DNA from: Bacillota bacterium | GTDB taxonomy: Bacteria; Bacillota; Clostridia; Clostridiales; Clostridiaceae | Assembly: GCA_021781745.1 (NCBI GenBank) | Contig: JAJXWH010000015.1 | Span: 40,467-104,466 of the forward strand | Length of the DNA stretch: 64,000 bases | Direction: 5' to 3' | In this document: positions 1 to 11,127 of the stretch, piece by piece | Position numbering within the stretch: position 1 is the stretch's first letter | How the letters are laid out: the number at the start of each line of letters is the position of its first letter | Notes under the pieces: generated by a model | The model's input: only the letters and a program-made list of their open reading frames with translations | What the model was told of the DNA's origin: nothing | The model's database searches: none | Position numbers and translations under genes: made by a program

Positions 1-527
1 TTTATTAATAATTTTGCATATGAATATATATTTCCAACCATTGCTCTATTTGCATTTATTGCATCATTTAAACTTTCTATAACATCCCCAAATTCTTTGT
101 CATAATTCCCCGCAAGTCTAGCTGTTAAATCACCTTCTCTTAATGAATGAGAAAGCTTGCTCAAATCTTTTAATGGGTTAAGAATTCCTCTAATTATTAT
201 AATTGCAAGAAGCAATGTAACTATAAATCCAATAATTGAGACTATAATAGCTATATTGCTAAATTTACTTACCGAACCTTGAAGTGTTGTAATTGATGCT
301 CTCATATTTTGCTTTGTAATAGCTTGAACTGCCGCATTATTAATTACTTCTTGGGTTGATCCAAGCTCTACAAGAACATCTCTCATTTGCACAACGCAAA
401 CGCTTGCTATAAATGTCATAAAACTTAACACTACTATATAACTTATTATTATTTTAGTTTTAAGACTCTTTCCAATCTTGATGCTTTTCCTTTCATTGGT
501 TTTGTCTTGTTTCTTCTTTGTTTTCAT
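1..527 (-). CDS. methyl-accepting chemotaxis protein, N-terminal part (runs off window)
   Basis: The frame opens at ATG 527 behind GAGGGGAG and stays open to the window edge, giving 175 visible residues. The start is lysine-rich, with a membrane segment at about residues 24-46, a short outside loop of about 45 residues, a second membrane segment at about 92-113, and a HAMP-like region containing NPLKDLSKLSHSLREGDLTA. This is the layout of a chemoreceptor. The signalling domain would lie outside the window, so a histidine kinase or another HAMP protein is not fully excluded. The outside loop is too short for a classic four-helix or Cache sensor, so the signal may be read in the membrane or through a partner protein. 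It lies downstream of the maltodextrin locus. Confidence 0.75.
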   Translation of the reverse strand, partial: MKTKKKQDKTNERKSIKIGKSLKTKIIISYIVVLSFMTFIASVCVVQMRDVLVELGSTQEVINNAAVQAITKQNMRASITTLQGSVSKFSNIAIIVSIIGFIVTLLLAIIIIRGILNPLKDLSKLSHSLREGDLTARLAGNYDKEFGDVIESLNDAINANRAMVGNIYSYAKLLI

Positions 528-555
528 TGTACTCCCCTCTTCCACAGTAGATTTT

Positions 556-584
556 TATATATTCGCAATATACGTTTTAGACAA
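556..584 (-). promoter_or_regulatory. sigma-A-type promoter for the chemoreceptor gene
   Basis: On the minus strand, TTGTCT (579-584) and TATATA (556-561) are separated by 17 bp. This places transcription start near 549, just upstream of the ribosome binding site. Confidence 0.5.
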
Positions 585-751
585 AATAATTTACTTATAA
601 TTGTTGCATGAAAGTTTTTTACAATGATACATGTTAAACCTTAATTTAATTTTTCCTAATATAATTAATGACTATTGTCTTGTTAAACGTTAACAATATT
701 ATAGACTATTTTTTTCATAATTACCATGACTAATTATGGAAAAGTATAATT

Positions 752-800
752 AAAAGAATTCTTTAAAACTAAAAATATTTTAATTATAAAGAATTCCTTT
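752..800. repeat. long AT-rich inverted repeat, possible terminator
   Basis: Arms AAAAGAATTCTTTA and TAAAGAATTCCTTT flank about 21 bp in the gap between malR and the chemoreceptor gene. Thirteen of 14 positions pair, the other being G-T. There is no clean T-run on either side, so the terminator role is uncertain. Confidence 0.4.
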
Positions 801-885
801 CATCTATTGGGTAAATTAAAAAATAATATGCAAAATAACTTACCATCTTCAGGGCAAGTGTGTCTTAAAAATCCCCCCTCAATTT

Positions 886-897
886 GCAATCGCTTGC
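886..897. promoter_or_regulatory. LacI-family operator, copy 1 (GCAATCGCTTGC)
   Basis: This is a dyad of the form GCAA-N-CG-N-TTGC, identical in form to sites at 3852 and 7490. It lies 35 bp past the malR stop codon and about 300 bp upstream of the chemoreceptor promoter. MalR is the likely binder; CcpA sites look similar (only the outer T/A of the catabolite-response element is missing). The rest of the 404-bp gap holds the promoter and inverted repeat listed separately and no convincing gene. Confidence 0.6.
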
Positions 898-931
898 GAA
901 TATATCAAAAAAATATAAATTTATTTATTAT

Positions 932-1933
932 CTACTTAAATGATTCTCTTTTTACTAACTTTGTATCAATAATATAGTGATCTGTAATTCTTTCATTACT
1001 TTCTAAAAAATCTATTAAAATTTTTGTGGCATAGTATCCAAGCTCTGCTGAATTGATATCTACTGATGATAAAGGTGGACTCTGAAATTCATCTAATGGA
1101 TTGTTATTAAAGCCTATTACATCAATATCTTTAATATTTCTCTCATTTAGAACTTTAAGTGCACCGAAGGCTAGTACATCATCCTCTATTATTATTGCAG
1201 TCGGATTAGAACCTTCTAATAATTTAATAATCCCAATTCTTCCTTCTTTCTCATTAAAATCTTTCACCATTACAACACTATTTTCTTGTATTGAAATTCC
1301 ATTGATCTCACAGGCTACTTTAAATCCCTTAAATCTATCTTTTGTTACATTCCATTCCTTCTTTGCTCCTAAAAAAGCAATGGATTTATGTCCCTTTTTC
1401 ACGAGTTCATTTACTAAATTATAAGTAGCTTGAAAATTATCATTATCTACCCATAATAAATCTTCTGTTTCCTCAGGTCGTCCTATTACTACAAAAGGAA
1501 ATTTCATTTCTTTTAGGAACTTAATACTTTTATCATCCGATCTAGCACGTAGTAAACAAATCCCATCAACTAAATTACTTGTTATAAAATTATTCATATA
1601 CTCTAGTTCTGTTTTTTCATCTTCACTAAATGCATAAGTTATATAATATTTTTTATTTTGAGCATATCTGCTCATTCCCTTCATTGCTTGAATGAAAAAT
1701 GTATTCGTAATCAAATCCTGCGCTTCATTTGGAACAACTACTCCTAAAATCCTGCTTTTCTTATTAGCAAGACTTCTTGCAATTGCATTTGGCTTATATT
1801 TCAATCTTTTTATTGCTTCTCTAACCTTTTCTTTAGTCTCTTCACTTATTTGTGAACTATCAGATATAACTCTAGATACCGTAGATGGTGATACGTTTGC
1901 TTCTTTTGCTACTTCTTTTATTGTGACTTTCAT
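932..1933 (-). CDS. malR: LacI/GalR-family regulator of the maltodextrin locus (MalR-like)
   Basis: This 333-residue protein has the LacI-family layout: an N-terminal helix-turn-helix (VTIKEVAKEANVSPSTVSRV, residues 3-22), the hinge helix pattern NAIARSLANKKS, then a periplasmic-binding-type sugar domain to the C-terminus. Length is normal. The ATG follows GGAGCAGAGG. It is the last gene of a locus with malQ and a carbohydrate ABC transporter on the same strand, and three matching dyad operators lie in this locus only. malQ-malR adjacency is known from C. butyricum. The inferred role is repression of maltodextrin uptake and use, relieved by maltose or a derivative. The inducer cannot be read from sequence. 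Confidence 0.85.
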   Translation of the reverse strand: MKVTIKEVAKEANVSPSTVSRVISDSSQISEETKEKVREAIKRLKYKPNAIARSLANKKSRILGVVVPNEAQDLITNTFFIQAMKGMSRYAQNKKYYITYAFSEDEKTELEYMNNFITSNLVDGICLLRARSDDKSIKFLKEMKFPFVVIGRPEETEDLLWVDNDNFQATYNLVNELVKKGHKSIAFLGAKKEWNVTKDRFKGFKVACEINGISIQENSVVMVKDFNEKEGRIGIIKLLEGSNPTAIIIEDDVLAFGALKVLNERNIKDIDVIGFNNNPLDEFQSPPLSSVDINSAELGYYATKILIDFLESNERITDHYIIDTKLVKRESFK

Positions 1934-2201
1934 ATCCTCTGCTCCTTTCTATATTAATAAACTATTTTAACATTTATTTTAAACATAATCTTATTTATTC
2001 CAACATTTTAAATTAAATAGTACTAATATTTTTAATATTATCATATTTAGAATAATGTTACAAACAGTATATTATTTAGTTTTATTGGACAATACATAAA
2101 CATCTTATATATCATTCTTAACTAAAACCTTTAGACAAATATTGAGAAACTTATAAGAAATAAATAAAAATTAGATTTTAAATAATTTTCATACAATATA
2201 C

Positions 2202-2239
2202 AAATAATCTCTACAATATTAATATCGTAAAGATTATTT
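2202..2239 (-). terminator. hairpin downstream of malQ
   Basis: Arms AAATAATCTCTAC and GTAAAGATTATTT form a 12-13 bp stem just past the malQ stop codon. The sequence after it is AT-rich with no long T-run, so termination may be weak. The rest of the 319-bp malQ-malR gap (1934-2252) shows nothing further that I can assign. Confidence 0.45.
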
Positions 2240-2252
2240 AGTAAAAACCATA

Positions 2253-3779
2253 TTAATTTAATAAATTCTCAGCCAATTCCATTTTGCTCTCTTGCCTACT
2301 TCTTCCATAAAGCTTAGTAATCTTATTAATTTTTTCAGCTAATTCGTCAGTAATTGATGTTTTTTTAACTCTCCATCTCCAATTTATTCCAAGGGTTGAT
2401 GGCAAATTAATTCTAGCTTCATTTCCTAAATCTAGAAAATCCTGCATTTGAGCTATCGCAGTATCAGCAATACTGCTCCAAGCTCCTCTTATAAAGCCCC
2501 AGTTATAGCCTTCTTCTTTATTTAACCCCAAGTACTCTATTGCATTTTTTACTTGTTCTTTCGGAGCTGTTGTCTCCATCCATCCTCTAACAGTGTCATT
2601 GTCATGAGTACCTGTGTAAACAATAAAATTCTTTTCATAGTTATGAGGTAAAAAAGGATTTTCGCTACCTGAGTCAAATCCAAATGTTAGTATTTTCATT
2701 CCTGGGAAACCAGTGTCATTTCTCAGCTTAATTGTTTCTTCAGTTAAAGTTCCTAAATCTTCTGCAATTATATTTACATCTCCAAGCTCGTCCTTAATTG
2801 CATTAAATACTTTTATTCCTGGTCCCTTAACCCATTCACCATTTTCTGCTGTCGTTTCACCATAAGGAATTGACCAATATGATTCAAATCCTTTAAAGTG
2901 ATCTATTCTAAGAACATCATATAAGTTTAAACTTTGTCTTATACGGTCAACCCACCATTTGTAATCTGTTTTCTCCATATAGTTCCAATCATAAATTGGA
3001 TTTCCCCATAGTTGTCCAGTTGATGAAAATATATCTGGCGGACAGCCGGCAACTTTTAGCGGTTTCAATGTTTTTTTATGAAGTAAAAATGCTTCAGGAT
3101 TTGCCCATACATCAGCACTATCTTCTGCGACATATATAGGCATATCACCTATTATTTCGATGCCTAGTTCATTCACATATGATTTTAATGCTTTCCACTG
3201 TTTATAAAATTCATACTGCAAAAACTTCCAATACTCTATTTCATCACTTAACAACTTTTTATACTTAGATATAGCATCTGGCTTTCGTAGCCTAATATCT
3301 TCATCCCATGTTCGCCAGCTTTTTAAATCAAAATGATTTTTAACTGCCATATAAAATGCATAATCTTCTAGCCAATAAGCTTCTTTTTCTTCAAACTCTT
3401 CTAATTCCTTCAAACCTGTTAACTTATAATTTTCAAAGGCTTTTTTTAATACTTTAAATTTTTCTGTAAATATTACTCCATAATCTATCTCTTCAGAATT
3501 ATCACCAAAATTAATTGAGTCATAGTCTTCCTTATTTAGCAATCCATCCTTCCTTAATATATCAAAATCAATAAAATATGGATTTCCAGCAAATGCTGAA
3601 AAAGACTGATATGGTGAATCCCCAAAGCTTGTCGGCCCCAAAGGCAATATTTGCCAATACCTTTGTCCTGCTTTTTTTAAGAAATCTCCAAATTCATATG
3701 CTTCATTACCAAATGTTCCAATCCCATACTTTCCTGGTAGAGAAGCAATGTGCATAATAATACCACTACCTCTATTCAT
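2253..3779 (-). CDS. malQ: 4-alpha-glucanotransferase (amylomaltase)
   Basis: MalQ (EC 2.4.1.25) transfers 4-alpha-glucan segments between maltodextrins in the cytoplasm, releasing glucose and making longer chains for phosphorylase. The 508-residue protein is a glycoside hydrolase family 77 enzyme of usual bacterial length. It starts with the family opening RGSGIIMHIASLPGKYGIGTFG. It carries the catalytic block LRIDHFKGFESYW (nucleophile Asp), the acid/base region IIAEDLG and the third Asp in THDNDTVRGW. The ATG at 3779 follows AGGAGG. An operator lies about 75 bp upstream. No maltodextrin phosphorylase is present in the window. Confidence 0.96.
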   Translation of the reverse strand: MNRGSGIIMHIASLPGKYGIGTFGNEAYEFGDFLKKAGQRYWQILPLGPTSFGDSPYQSFSAFAGNPYFIDFDILRKDGLLNKEDYDSINFGDNSEEIDYGVIFTEKFKVLKKAFENYKLTGLKELEEFEEKEAYWLEDYAFYMAVKNHFDLKSWRTWDEDIRLRKPDAISKYKKLLSDEIEYWKFLQYEFYKQWKALKSYVNELGIEIIGDMPIYVAEDSADVWANPEAFLLHKKTLKPLKVAGCPPDIFSSTGQLWGNPIYDWNYMEKTDYKWWVDRIRQSLNLYDVLRIDHFKGFESYWSIPYGETTAENGEWVKGPGIKVFNAIKDELGDVNIIAEDLGTLTEETIKLRNDTGFPGMKILTFGFDSGSENPFLPHNYEKNFIVYTGTHDNDTVRGWMETTAPKEQVKNAIEYLGLNKEEGYNWGFIRGAWSSIADTAIAQMQDFLDLGNEARINLPSTLGINWRWRVKKTSITDELAEKINKITKLYGRSRQESKMELAENLLN

Positions 3780-3851
3780 ATTTTCCTCCTAATTCGACTT
3801 TTGTTCTGAATCTATTTTGCACGAAAGGTCCTAATATCAGATATCCCTTAG

Positions 3852-3863
3852 GCAACCGCTTGC
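3852..3863. promoter_or_regulatory. LacI-family operator, copy 2, in front of malQ (GCAACCGCTTGC)
   Basis: The same GCAA-N-CG-N-TTGC dyad, 73 bp upstream of the malQ start. A possible promoter (TTGTTA, 18 bp, TTTATA on the minus strand) ends just upstream, so a bound repressor would sit near transcription start. Confidence 0.65.
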
Positions 3864-3926
3864 ATTAAAACCTATAAATTAGCTATTTGTGGCTTATAAC
3901 AAAATATTAGTATAAATTGCTATAGT

Positions 3927-4118
3927 AAAAATTGAGAGACTATCTCAAAAGTTTTTCTTAAACTCTCTTAATTTACAGGTTTCTTAACTAAAACTTAAAT
4001 TATACCTGCATTGGCCAAATATATAATTATAAGACTTATTGATATAGTTTAAATTTTGATTAAAAATCCTTATCTAATCATTTCATATTTAAACTTTTAT
4101 AATAGTCTCTCTATTTTT
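3927..4118. repeat. 192-bp segment bounded by 28-bp inverted repeats
   Basis: The left arm (3927-3954) and the inverted right arm (4091-4118) share AAAAAT-GAGAGACTAT-AAAAGTTT with four mismatches. The segment starts 9 bp past the transporter operon stop codon. Inside the left arm, TTGAGA-GACTA-TCTCAA followed on the minus strand by TTTTT (3927-3948) can act as the terminator of the transporter operon. The layout resembles a small miniature inverted-repeat element. I see no reading frame inside and no clear target duplication. Confidence 0.5.
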
Positions 4119-4126
4119 CCCAATAA

Positions 4127-5026
4127 CTACTTTATTGAACCTTGAACAATACCCGCAATTATATGTTTTTGAACAAAGAAATAGAATATAATTATTGGTA
4201 TTATTGCCATAACTAAAGCTGCCATTGCAAGTTCCCATTGCTTTGAAAATGCTCCAAAGAAATTATTCATAGCCAATGGTATAGTTCTTAAATCTTTGCC
4301 TAATGTTAAGAAAGGTAATAAGAAGTCATTCCATATCCATATGCTATTTAACACAGCTACTGTAACAGTAATAGGTTTTAACAATGGTAAAACTACTTTT
4401 GTATAGGTTTGCCACTTAGTACATCCGTCAATGGTTGCAGCTTCTTCAACTTCTTGAGGTATCCCTTTAATGAATCCATGGTATAAGAATATGCTCATAC
4501 TCACACCAAATCCTATATACATAAATATTAATCCATAATACGATCCTATCATCTTAAATGGCCCTAATTGAATTTTACCCATCCACTTTACAAGTGGTAA
4601 CATTACTGCTTGGAATGGAACAATCATTCCGGCTGTAAATACATAAAATATTATTTTACTCTTTTTAGTTTGATCACGTACTAATAACCAAGCAGCCATT
4701 GAAGAAAACAGAAGTAATAATACTACACTACCAACAGTTATTATCATAGAATTAACAAAGGAACTTACCAAGTTCATTTTATTAGCAGCATCTATATAAT
4801 TATGATAATTCCACATTTCTGGTAATCCTGTGGTATTCGCAAAAATTTCTCTTCTTTGTTTAAATGAGTTAATAATCATTAAATAAAATGGCACCATATA
4901 TAATATTAGTAACAACCATGCAAATACTTCCAATAGTCCTAATTTACCTGTATAAGTATCTAGAGTTTTTAACTTTTTGTTTGATTTAGTTTTTTGTGCA
5001 GTATCAACAGCTTTATTTGCTTCCAT
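4127..5026 (-). CDS. carbohydrate ABC transporter permease, MalG type
   Basis: This 299-residue inner-membrane permease has about six hydrophobic segments and the EAA loop EEAATIDGCTKWQTYTKVVL near residue 205, where the ATPase docks. The final ...GIVQGSIK tail is typical of MalG-like subunits. Its ATG overlaps the stop codon of the upstream permease by one base (TAATG), which indicates translational coupling. With the partner permease and the lipoprotein it would import maltose or maltodextrins. The substrate is inferred from malQ/malR and the shared operators. No ATPase gene is nearby, so a shared MsmX-type ATPase encoded elsewhere is likely. Confidence 0.88.
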   Translation of the reverse strand: MEANKAVDTAQKTKSNKKLKTLDTYTGKLGLLEVFAWLLLILYMVPFYLMIINSFKQRREIFANTTGLPEMWNYHNYIDAANKMNLVSSFVNSMIITVGSVVLLLLFSSMAAWLLVRDQTKKSKIIFYVFTAGMIVPFQAVMLPLVKWMGKIQLGPFKMIGSYYGLIFMYIGFGVSMSIFLYHGFIKGIPQEVEEAATIDGCTKWQTYTKVVLPLLKPITVTVAVLNSIWIWNDFLLPFLTLGKDLRTIPLAMNNFFGAFSKQWELAMAALVMAIIPIIIFYFFVQKHIIAGIVQGSIK

Positions 5027-5892
5027 TATGCCTCTACCTCCTTCTTCTTATTAAAGTAAACTTGTGTCAAAGAAATAGCAGTTACAAGTATAAAGAATAT
5101 AATAGCCTTTGCTTGTCCTATCCCCATATTATTCAATACAAATGCTTCCTTATATATATTTAAAGCTAACATTTCAGTAGTTTTTGCAGGTGTTAGGGAG
5201 AAATTTAAATCAAATAACTTAAATGAGTTTGCCAAAGTTAAAAACATACAAATTGTTATTCCTTGTCTAACCATAGGTATTGTTATATTCTTAAATGTAT
5301 GCCATCCATTAGCTCCATCAATATGAGCTGCCTCTATTAAATCGGCTGGTACATTTTCAAGTGCAGCTATATATATAACCATTATATATCCTGCATATTG
5401 CCATGTTGAAACAATTAACATTGCAAACATTGCTGTAGTTGGCTCTTGTAACATTGAGGTCGCAAGCACTTTACTGCCTAAATTTTGTCCTATTCCCGTA
5501 AATACTGAATTGAACATAAATTGCCATATAAATCCTAATATTAATCCTCCAATTAAATTTGGCATAAAGAAACCTGTTCTTAAAAAGTTACTAGTTTTTA
5601 ACTTTCTTGTAACAGCATACGCTAACCCAAATCCTACCAAGTTAATGGTTATTACGCTGGCGATCGTATATAAAATAGTTATTTTTAAAGAATATATAAA
5701 TTGATCATCACTAAAAAGACTTGAATAATTGCTTATTCCTACAAAATTATATTGTGGACTAGCCCCATTCCAATTTGTAAATGTATAATATATACCTATT
5801 ATAAATGGTATTATTACAACCATTGTTATAGCAAACAAAGCAGGTCCAACAAATATCCAAAAATCCCTATTAGCTTTTGATATTTTACTCAT
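5026..5892 (-). CDS. carbohydrate ABC transporter permease, MalF type
   Basis: This 288-residue permease has six membrane segments and the EAA loop IEAAHIDGANGWHTFKNITI near residue 190. It lacks the long N-terminal extension and large outside loop of enterobacterial MalF, as usual in Firmicutes. The ATG at 5892 follows AAAGGAG. It lies between the binding protein gene (124 bp gap) and the MalG-type gene (one-base overlap). Import of maltodextrin is inferred from context; other alpha-glucosides are possible. Confidence 0.88.
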   Translation of the reverse strand: MSKISKANRDFWIFVGPALFAITMVVIIPFIIGIYYTFTNWNGASPQYNFVGISNYSSLFSDDQFIYSLKITILYTIASVITINLVGFGLAYAVTRKLKTSNFLRTGFFMPNLIGGLILGFIWQFMFNSVFTGIGQNLGSKVLATSMLQEPTTAMFAMLIVSTWQYAGYIMVIYIAALENVPADLIEAAHIDGANGWHTFKNITIPMVRQGITICMFLTLANSFKLFDLNFSLTPAKTTEMLALNIYKEAFVLNNMGIGQAKAIIFFILVTAISLTQVYFNKKKEVEA

Positions 5893-6016
5893 ATAGTTAC
5901 TCCTTTCCTAGTAAGACTTATTACTGCATTTTAAATTTCACATGTTTTTATTATTTAATCTTATGTATAAAATATTCATGAGGAAATTTACTTTCCCCAT
6001 GAATTAAATTTAATTA

Positions 6017-7351
6017 TTAATTAGAAGCAGGTCTTTGAGTTTCTCTTTTTACATCCTGAAGTTTTTGTAAAAAGTCTTTCTTAGCTGCATCCCCCATATC
6101 TGTTTGTAAGAATTCAGAGAAGATAGGTCCTATGTTGTTCATAGTAAATCCATCTGGGAAACCAGTAAATGTCCATGGAAGAGTCTTTCCAGCTTTATTA
6201 TACTCAGAAATTGATTTATTTAATTTATTATCACTTTCAACTGTAAAGTTTGTGAATGCAGGAATCATATTCATATCTTTAACTAAAGCTTCTTGTCCAG
6301 TTTTGCTAGAAACCATCCAATCTAAGAATTCTTTAGCTTCTTTATTTACTTTAGAATCCTTATTAACTACCCAATACATTGGTACTCCTACTGGAATAGA
6401 TGTATTTGCTTTGTCATTAGCATCATTGTTAATACATAGTGGAACAAATCCCATATCGAAGTTTGCTTTTAAGTTTGTTAAATCTCCAGCACACCAGTTA
6501 CCTTGTTGAATAAATGCTGTTTTACCAAGTGCGAAATTACCTACTTGAGTACTATAGTCTATAGTATCTAATGTTTTTCCACCACCATATTTGCATAATA
6601 GCGCAACTAAATTAGTCCAATCATTAAATTCTTTGTTATTAACTAAATCTGCTTTGTTGTTCATATAATCCGCAAGAAAATCTTTTGGCTTTTCTTGTGC
6701 TGCAAATGGTATATTGAATGTATGATTACCAGTTACCCAATTTTCTTTTGTTGTATAAGATACAACATTCTCTATTCCAAGTTCTGCTTTTTTGCTATCT
6801 AATGTTTCAAAAGCAGCTTTTAATTTATCAAATGAAGTTATAGATTTGGGATCGATACCGGCTTTATCTAAGATTTCTTTATTGTATGCTAGTCCATATC
6901 CTTCTGTTGCTGCAGGCATACCGTATACTTTTCCATCAACTGTTACTGCATCAAGTGTACCTTTAACAGCATTTTTAATCCATTCTTGGTCACTCAAATC
7001 ATCAATCTTATGTTTCCAGAGCTCATAGTCTGAAGTTCCTTGAATCATGAAAATATCTGGTTCAGCATCAGCACCTTTTGCAAATTCAGCTTTTAAGGCT
7101 GCACCATAATCAGCACCACCGCCAACTGAATTTATTTCTACTTTAACTCCTTTTTCTTCTTCATACTTTTTAGCAAGTGCTTGAAGTTGGTCATTAATTT
7201 CAACTTTTAATTGAAAGACTTTAATTGTTTTACCACTTCCAGAATTGCTTGAACTTTGAGAACCATTGCCTGATGATGTTCCACATCCAACCATAGTTCC
7301 AACTATTAATGTTGAAGCTAAAATTGTTGATAATACTTTTTTTGTTTTCAT
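6017..7351 (-). CDS. extracellular sugar-binding lipoprotein of the maltodextrin transporter (MalE-like)
   Basis: The frame could extend to 7399, but GGAGGGG sits just before ATG 7351, giving 444 residues that begin with a clean lipoprotein signal: MKTKK, a hydrophobic stretch and Cys23 in MVGCGTSS. The mature protein starts with a Ser/Gly/Asn-rich linker, then a family 1 solute-binding fold (IKVFQLKVEINDQLQALAKK, YGMPAATEGYGLAYNKEIL, FIQQGNW). It would be anchored on the outer face of the membrane and deliver sugar to the two permeases downstream. Family 1 binding proteins cover many sugars; maltodextrin is inferred from malQ, malR and the operator at 7490. Confidence 0.88.
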   Translation of the reverse strand: MKTKKVLSTILASTLIVGTMVGCGTSSGNGSQSSSNSGSGKTIKVFQLKVEINDQLQALAKKYEEEKGVKVEINSVGGGADYGAALKAEFAKGADAEPDIFMIQGTSDYELWKHKIDDLSDQEWIKNAVKGTLDAVTVDGKVYGMPAATEGYGLAYNKEILDKAGIDPKSITSFDKLKAAFETLDSKKAELGIENVVSYTTKENWVTGNHTFNIPFAAQEKPKDFLADYMNNKADLVNNKEFNDWTNLVALLCKYGGGKTLDTIDYSTQVGNFALGKTAFIQQGNWCAGDLTNLKANFDMGFVPLCINNDANDKANTSIPVGVPMYWVVNKDSKVNKEAKEFLDWMVSSKTGQEALVKDMNMIPAFTNFTVESDNKLNKSISEYNKAGKTLPWTFTGFPDGFTMNNIGPIFSEFLQTDMGDAAKKDFLQKLQDVKRETQRPASN

Positions 7352-7428
7352 ATGAATACCCCTCCATTGAAATTTATCTAATTTTTGGCTATTTGTCAAA
7401 AATTAGAAATTATATATTTAATTATAAC

Positions 7429-7458
7429 ATATATCTAAAATATTTATTTTAGATATAT
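7429..7458. repeat. perfect 13-bp-arm palindrome in the binding-protein leader
   Basis: ATATATCTAAAAT and its exact complement flank a 4-bp centre, between the operator at 7490 and the start codon at 7351. It overlaps a TATAAT-like sequence on its minus-strand downstream side. It could be a second regulator site or a leader hairpin. Confidence 0.5.
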
Positions 7459-7489
7459 AATGTTAACTTTATAAAAACATTTTCTTCTC

Positions 7490-7501
7490 GCAAGCGTTTG
7501 C
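7490..7501. promoter_or_regulatory. LacI-family operator, copy 3, in front of the transporter operon (GCAAGCGTTTGC)
   Basis: The most symmetric of the three GCAA-N-CG-N-TTGC dyads (CGCAAGCGTTTGCG), 139 bp upstream of the binding-protein start. A TATAAA lies 13 bp past the site on the minus strand, so the operator probably covers the -35 region. The rest of the 380-bp gap 7352-7731 holds the palindrome at 7429 and AT-rich sequence with no gene. Confidence 0.68.
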
Positions 7502-7731
7502 GGAATTCTGAAAAAATTTAGTCTTTATAGCTTTATTGCTATTCAGACTCTCTGGTAACATTTTCTTGTAGTATTTATTTGATGTTTTAAGTATAACAGT
7601 CAAAGAAAACTTTTACAAACAATATTTTTCTTCATTTTAGGCTAAATTCAATTGTTTTTCTTGAATTTATTACGATTTGCTCTAGTATAGTACGTTTTTA
7701 ATAAAATCGGTTGTATAACATGATATTCTTA

Positions 7732-7989
7732 CTATTTATCTTCCTTGCAAAATCTATAGACCAATGATAACTTTTCTTTTCTTGTTAGCTTTTTTATTTC
7801 GAATTCTCTTCGCATTGCGTCTTTTTTATCTGCAAATGTTTCATGATATATTAGTTTAACAGGACCTCTCCCTTTTGTATACTTTGCTCCAGTTCCTTTT
7901 GAATGCGCTTCTATTCTATTTTTTAGATTGTTTGTCCAACCTGTATAAAATGTTCCATCTGAACATTCTACAATATATACATAATTCAT
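7732..7989 (-). CDS. small GIY-YIG domain protein (UPF0213/YazA-like)
   Basis: The 85-residue protein is a bare GIY-YIG nuclease domain: NYVYIVECSDGTFYTGWTNNL holds the YVY...YTG motif, followed by the conserved RI-AH-KGTGAKYTKGRGPVKL block with its Arg, and the EIKKL-R-KL ending. Length matches the YhbQ/YazA family of stand-alone GIY-YIG proteins, which are proposed to act on DNA but have no firm cellular role. The ATG follows GAGGTAAC. It stands alone between the maltodextrin and ilv operons. Confidence 0.88.
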   Translation of the reverse strand: MNYVYIVECSDGTFYTGWTNNLKNRIEAHSKGTGAKYTKGRGPVKLIYHETFADKKDAMRREFEIKKLTRKEKLSLVYRFCKEDK

Positions 7990-8152
7990 TTGTTACCTCA
8001 ACTTCTTCACTACTATTCTATTCTACATTGTCCCAAAACGATAATTAATTTGTGATTTAGAAATACAATCTCATACTGTTAAATCCTAATTGGAACGGCT
8101 ATATCAAATTTATAATTATTATAAATAAATCCTTCTCAATTATATTATACCA

Positions 8153-8192
8153 GAAAAAATAAGACGAGATATCCAATAAACATCTCGCCTTA
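8153..8192 (-). terminator. terminator of the ilv-leu operon
   Basis: On the minus strand, AAGGCGAGAT pairs with ATCTCGTCTT and is followed by ATTTTTT. It starts about 20 bp past the ilvC stop codon. Confidence 0.85.
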
Positions 8193-8214
8193 TTAAAAAT
8201 AATATTAAGTAATA

Positions 8215-10906
<2,692 letters not shown>

Positions 10907-11058
10907 TTTACTCACTCCTTTGCTTATAAAATGATTTTCAATTCACAATTAAGGATGAAATCTCTCTGAAATTTCTATTAATATCTTTTAAATCACGCTT
11001 TTTATTCCTTTATTATATATTGTGAATTATACATTATTATCTATTAATAATAAAGACC

Positions 11059-11101
11059 TATATAGTTCCTATAAAACTTAATGTTCTATAGGAATTATAT
11101 A
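11059..11101 (-). terminator. hairpin between leuB and ilvB (partial terminator or processing site)
   Basis: TATATAGTTCCTATA and TATAGGAATTATATA pair at 14 of 15 positions around a 13-nt loop, about 27 bp after the leuB stop codon. The minus-strand sequence after it (GGTCTTTATTATT) is not a strong T-run. It could attenuate ilvBC or set a processing point. Confidence 0.45.
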
Positions 11102-11127
11102 GTAACTTCTTATATGTTAATTATACA

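Noticed and set aside
782..850. 20-residue minus-strand frame after operator copy 1
   Set aside because: Very short and AT-rich, with no proper ribosome binding site; likely chance.
7385..7400. TTGACA as -35 of the binding-protein gene
   Set aside because: The matching -10 would put transcription start inside the ribosome binding site.
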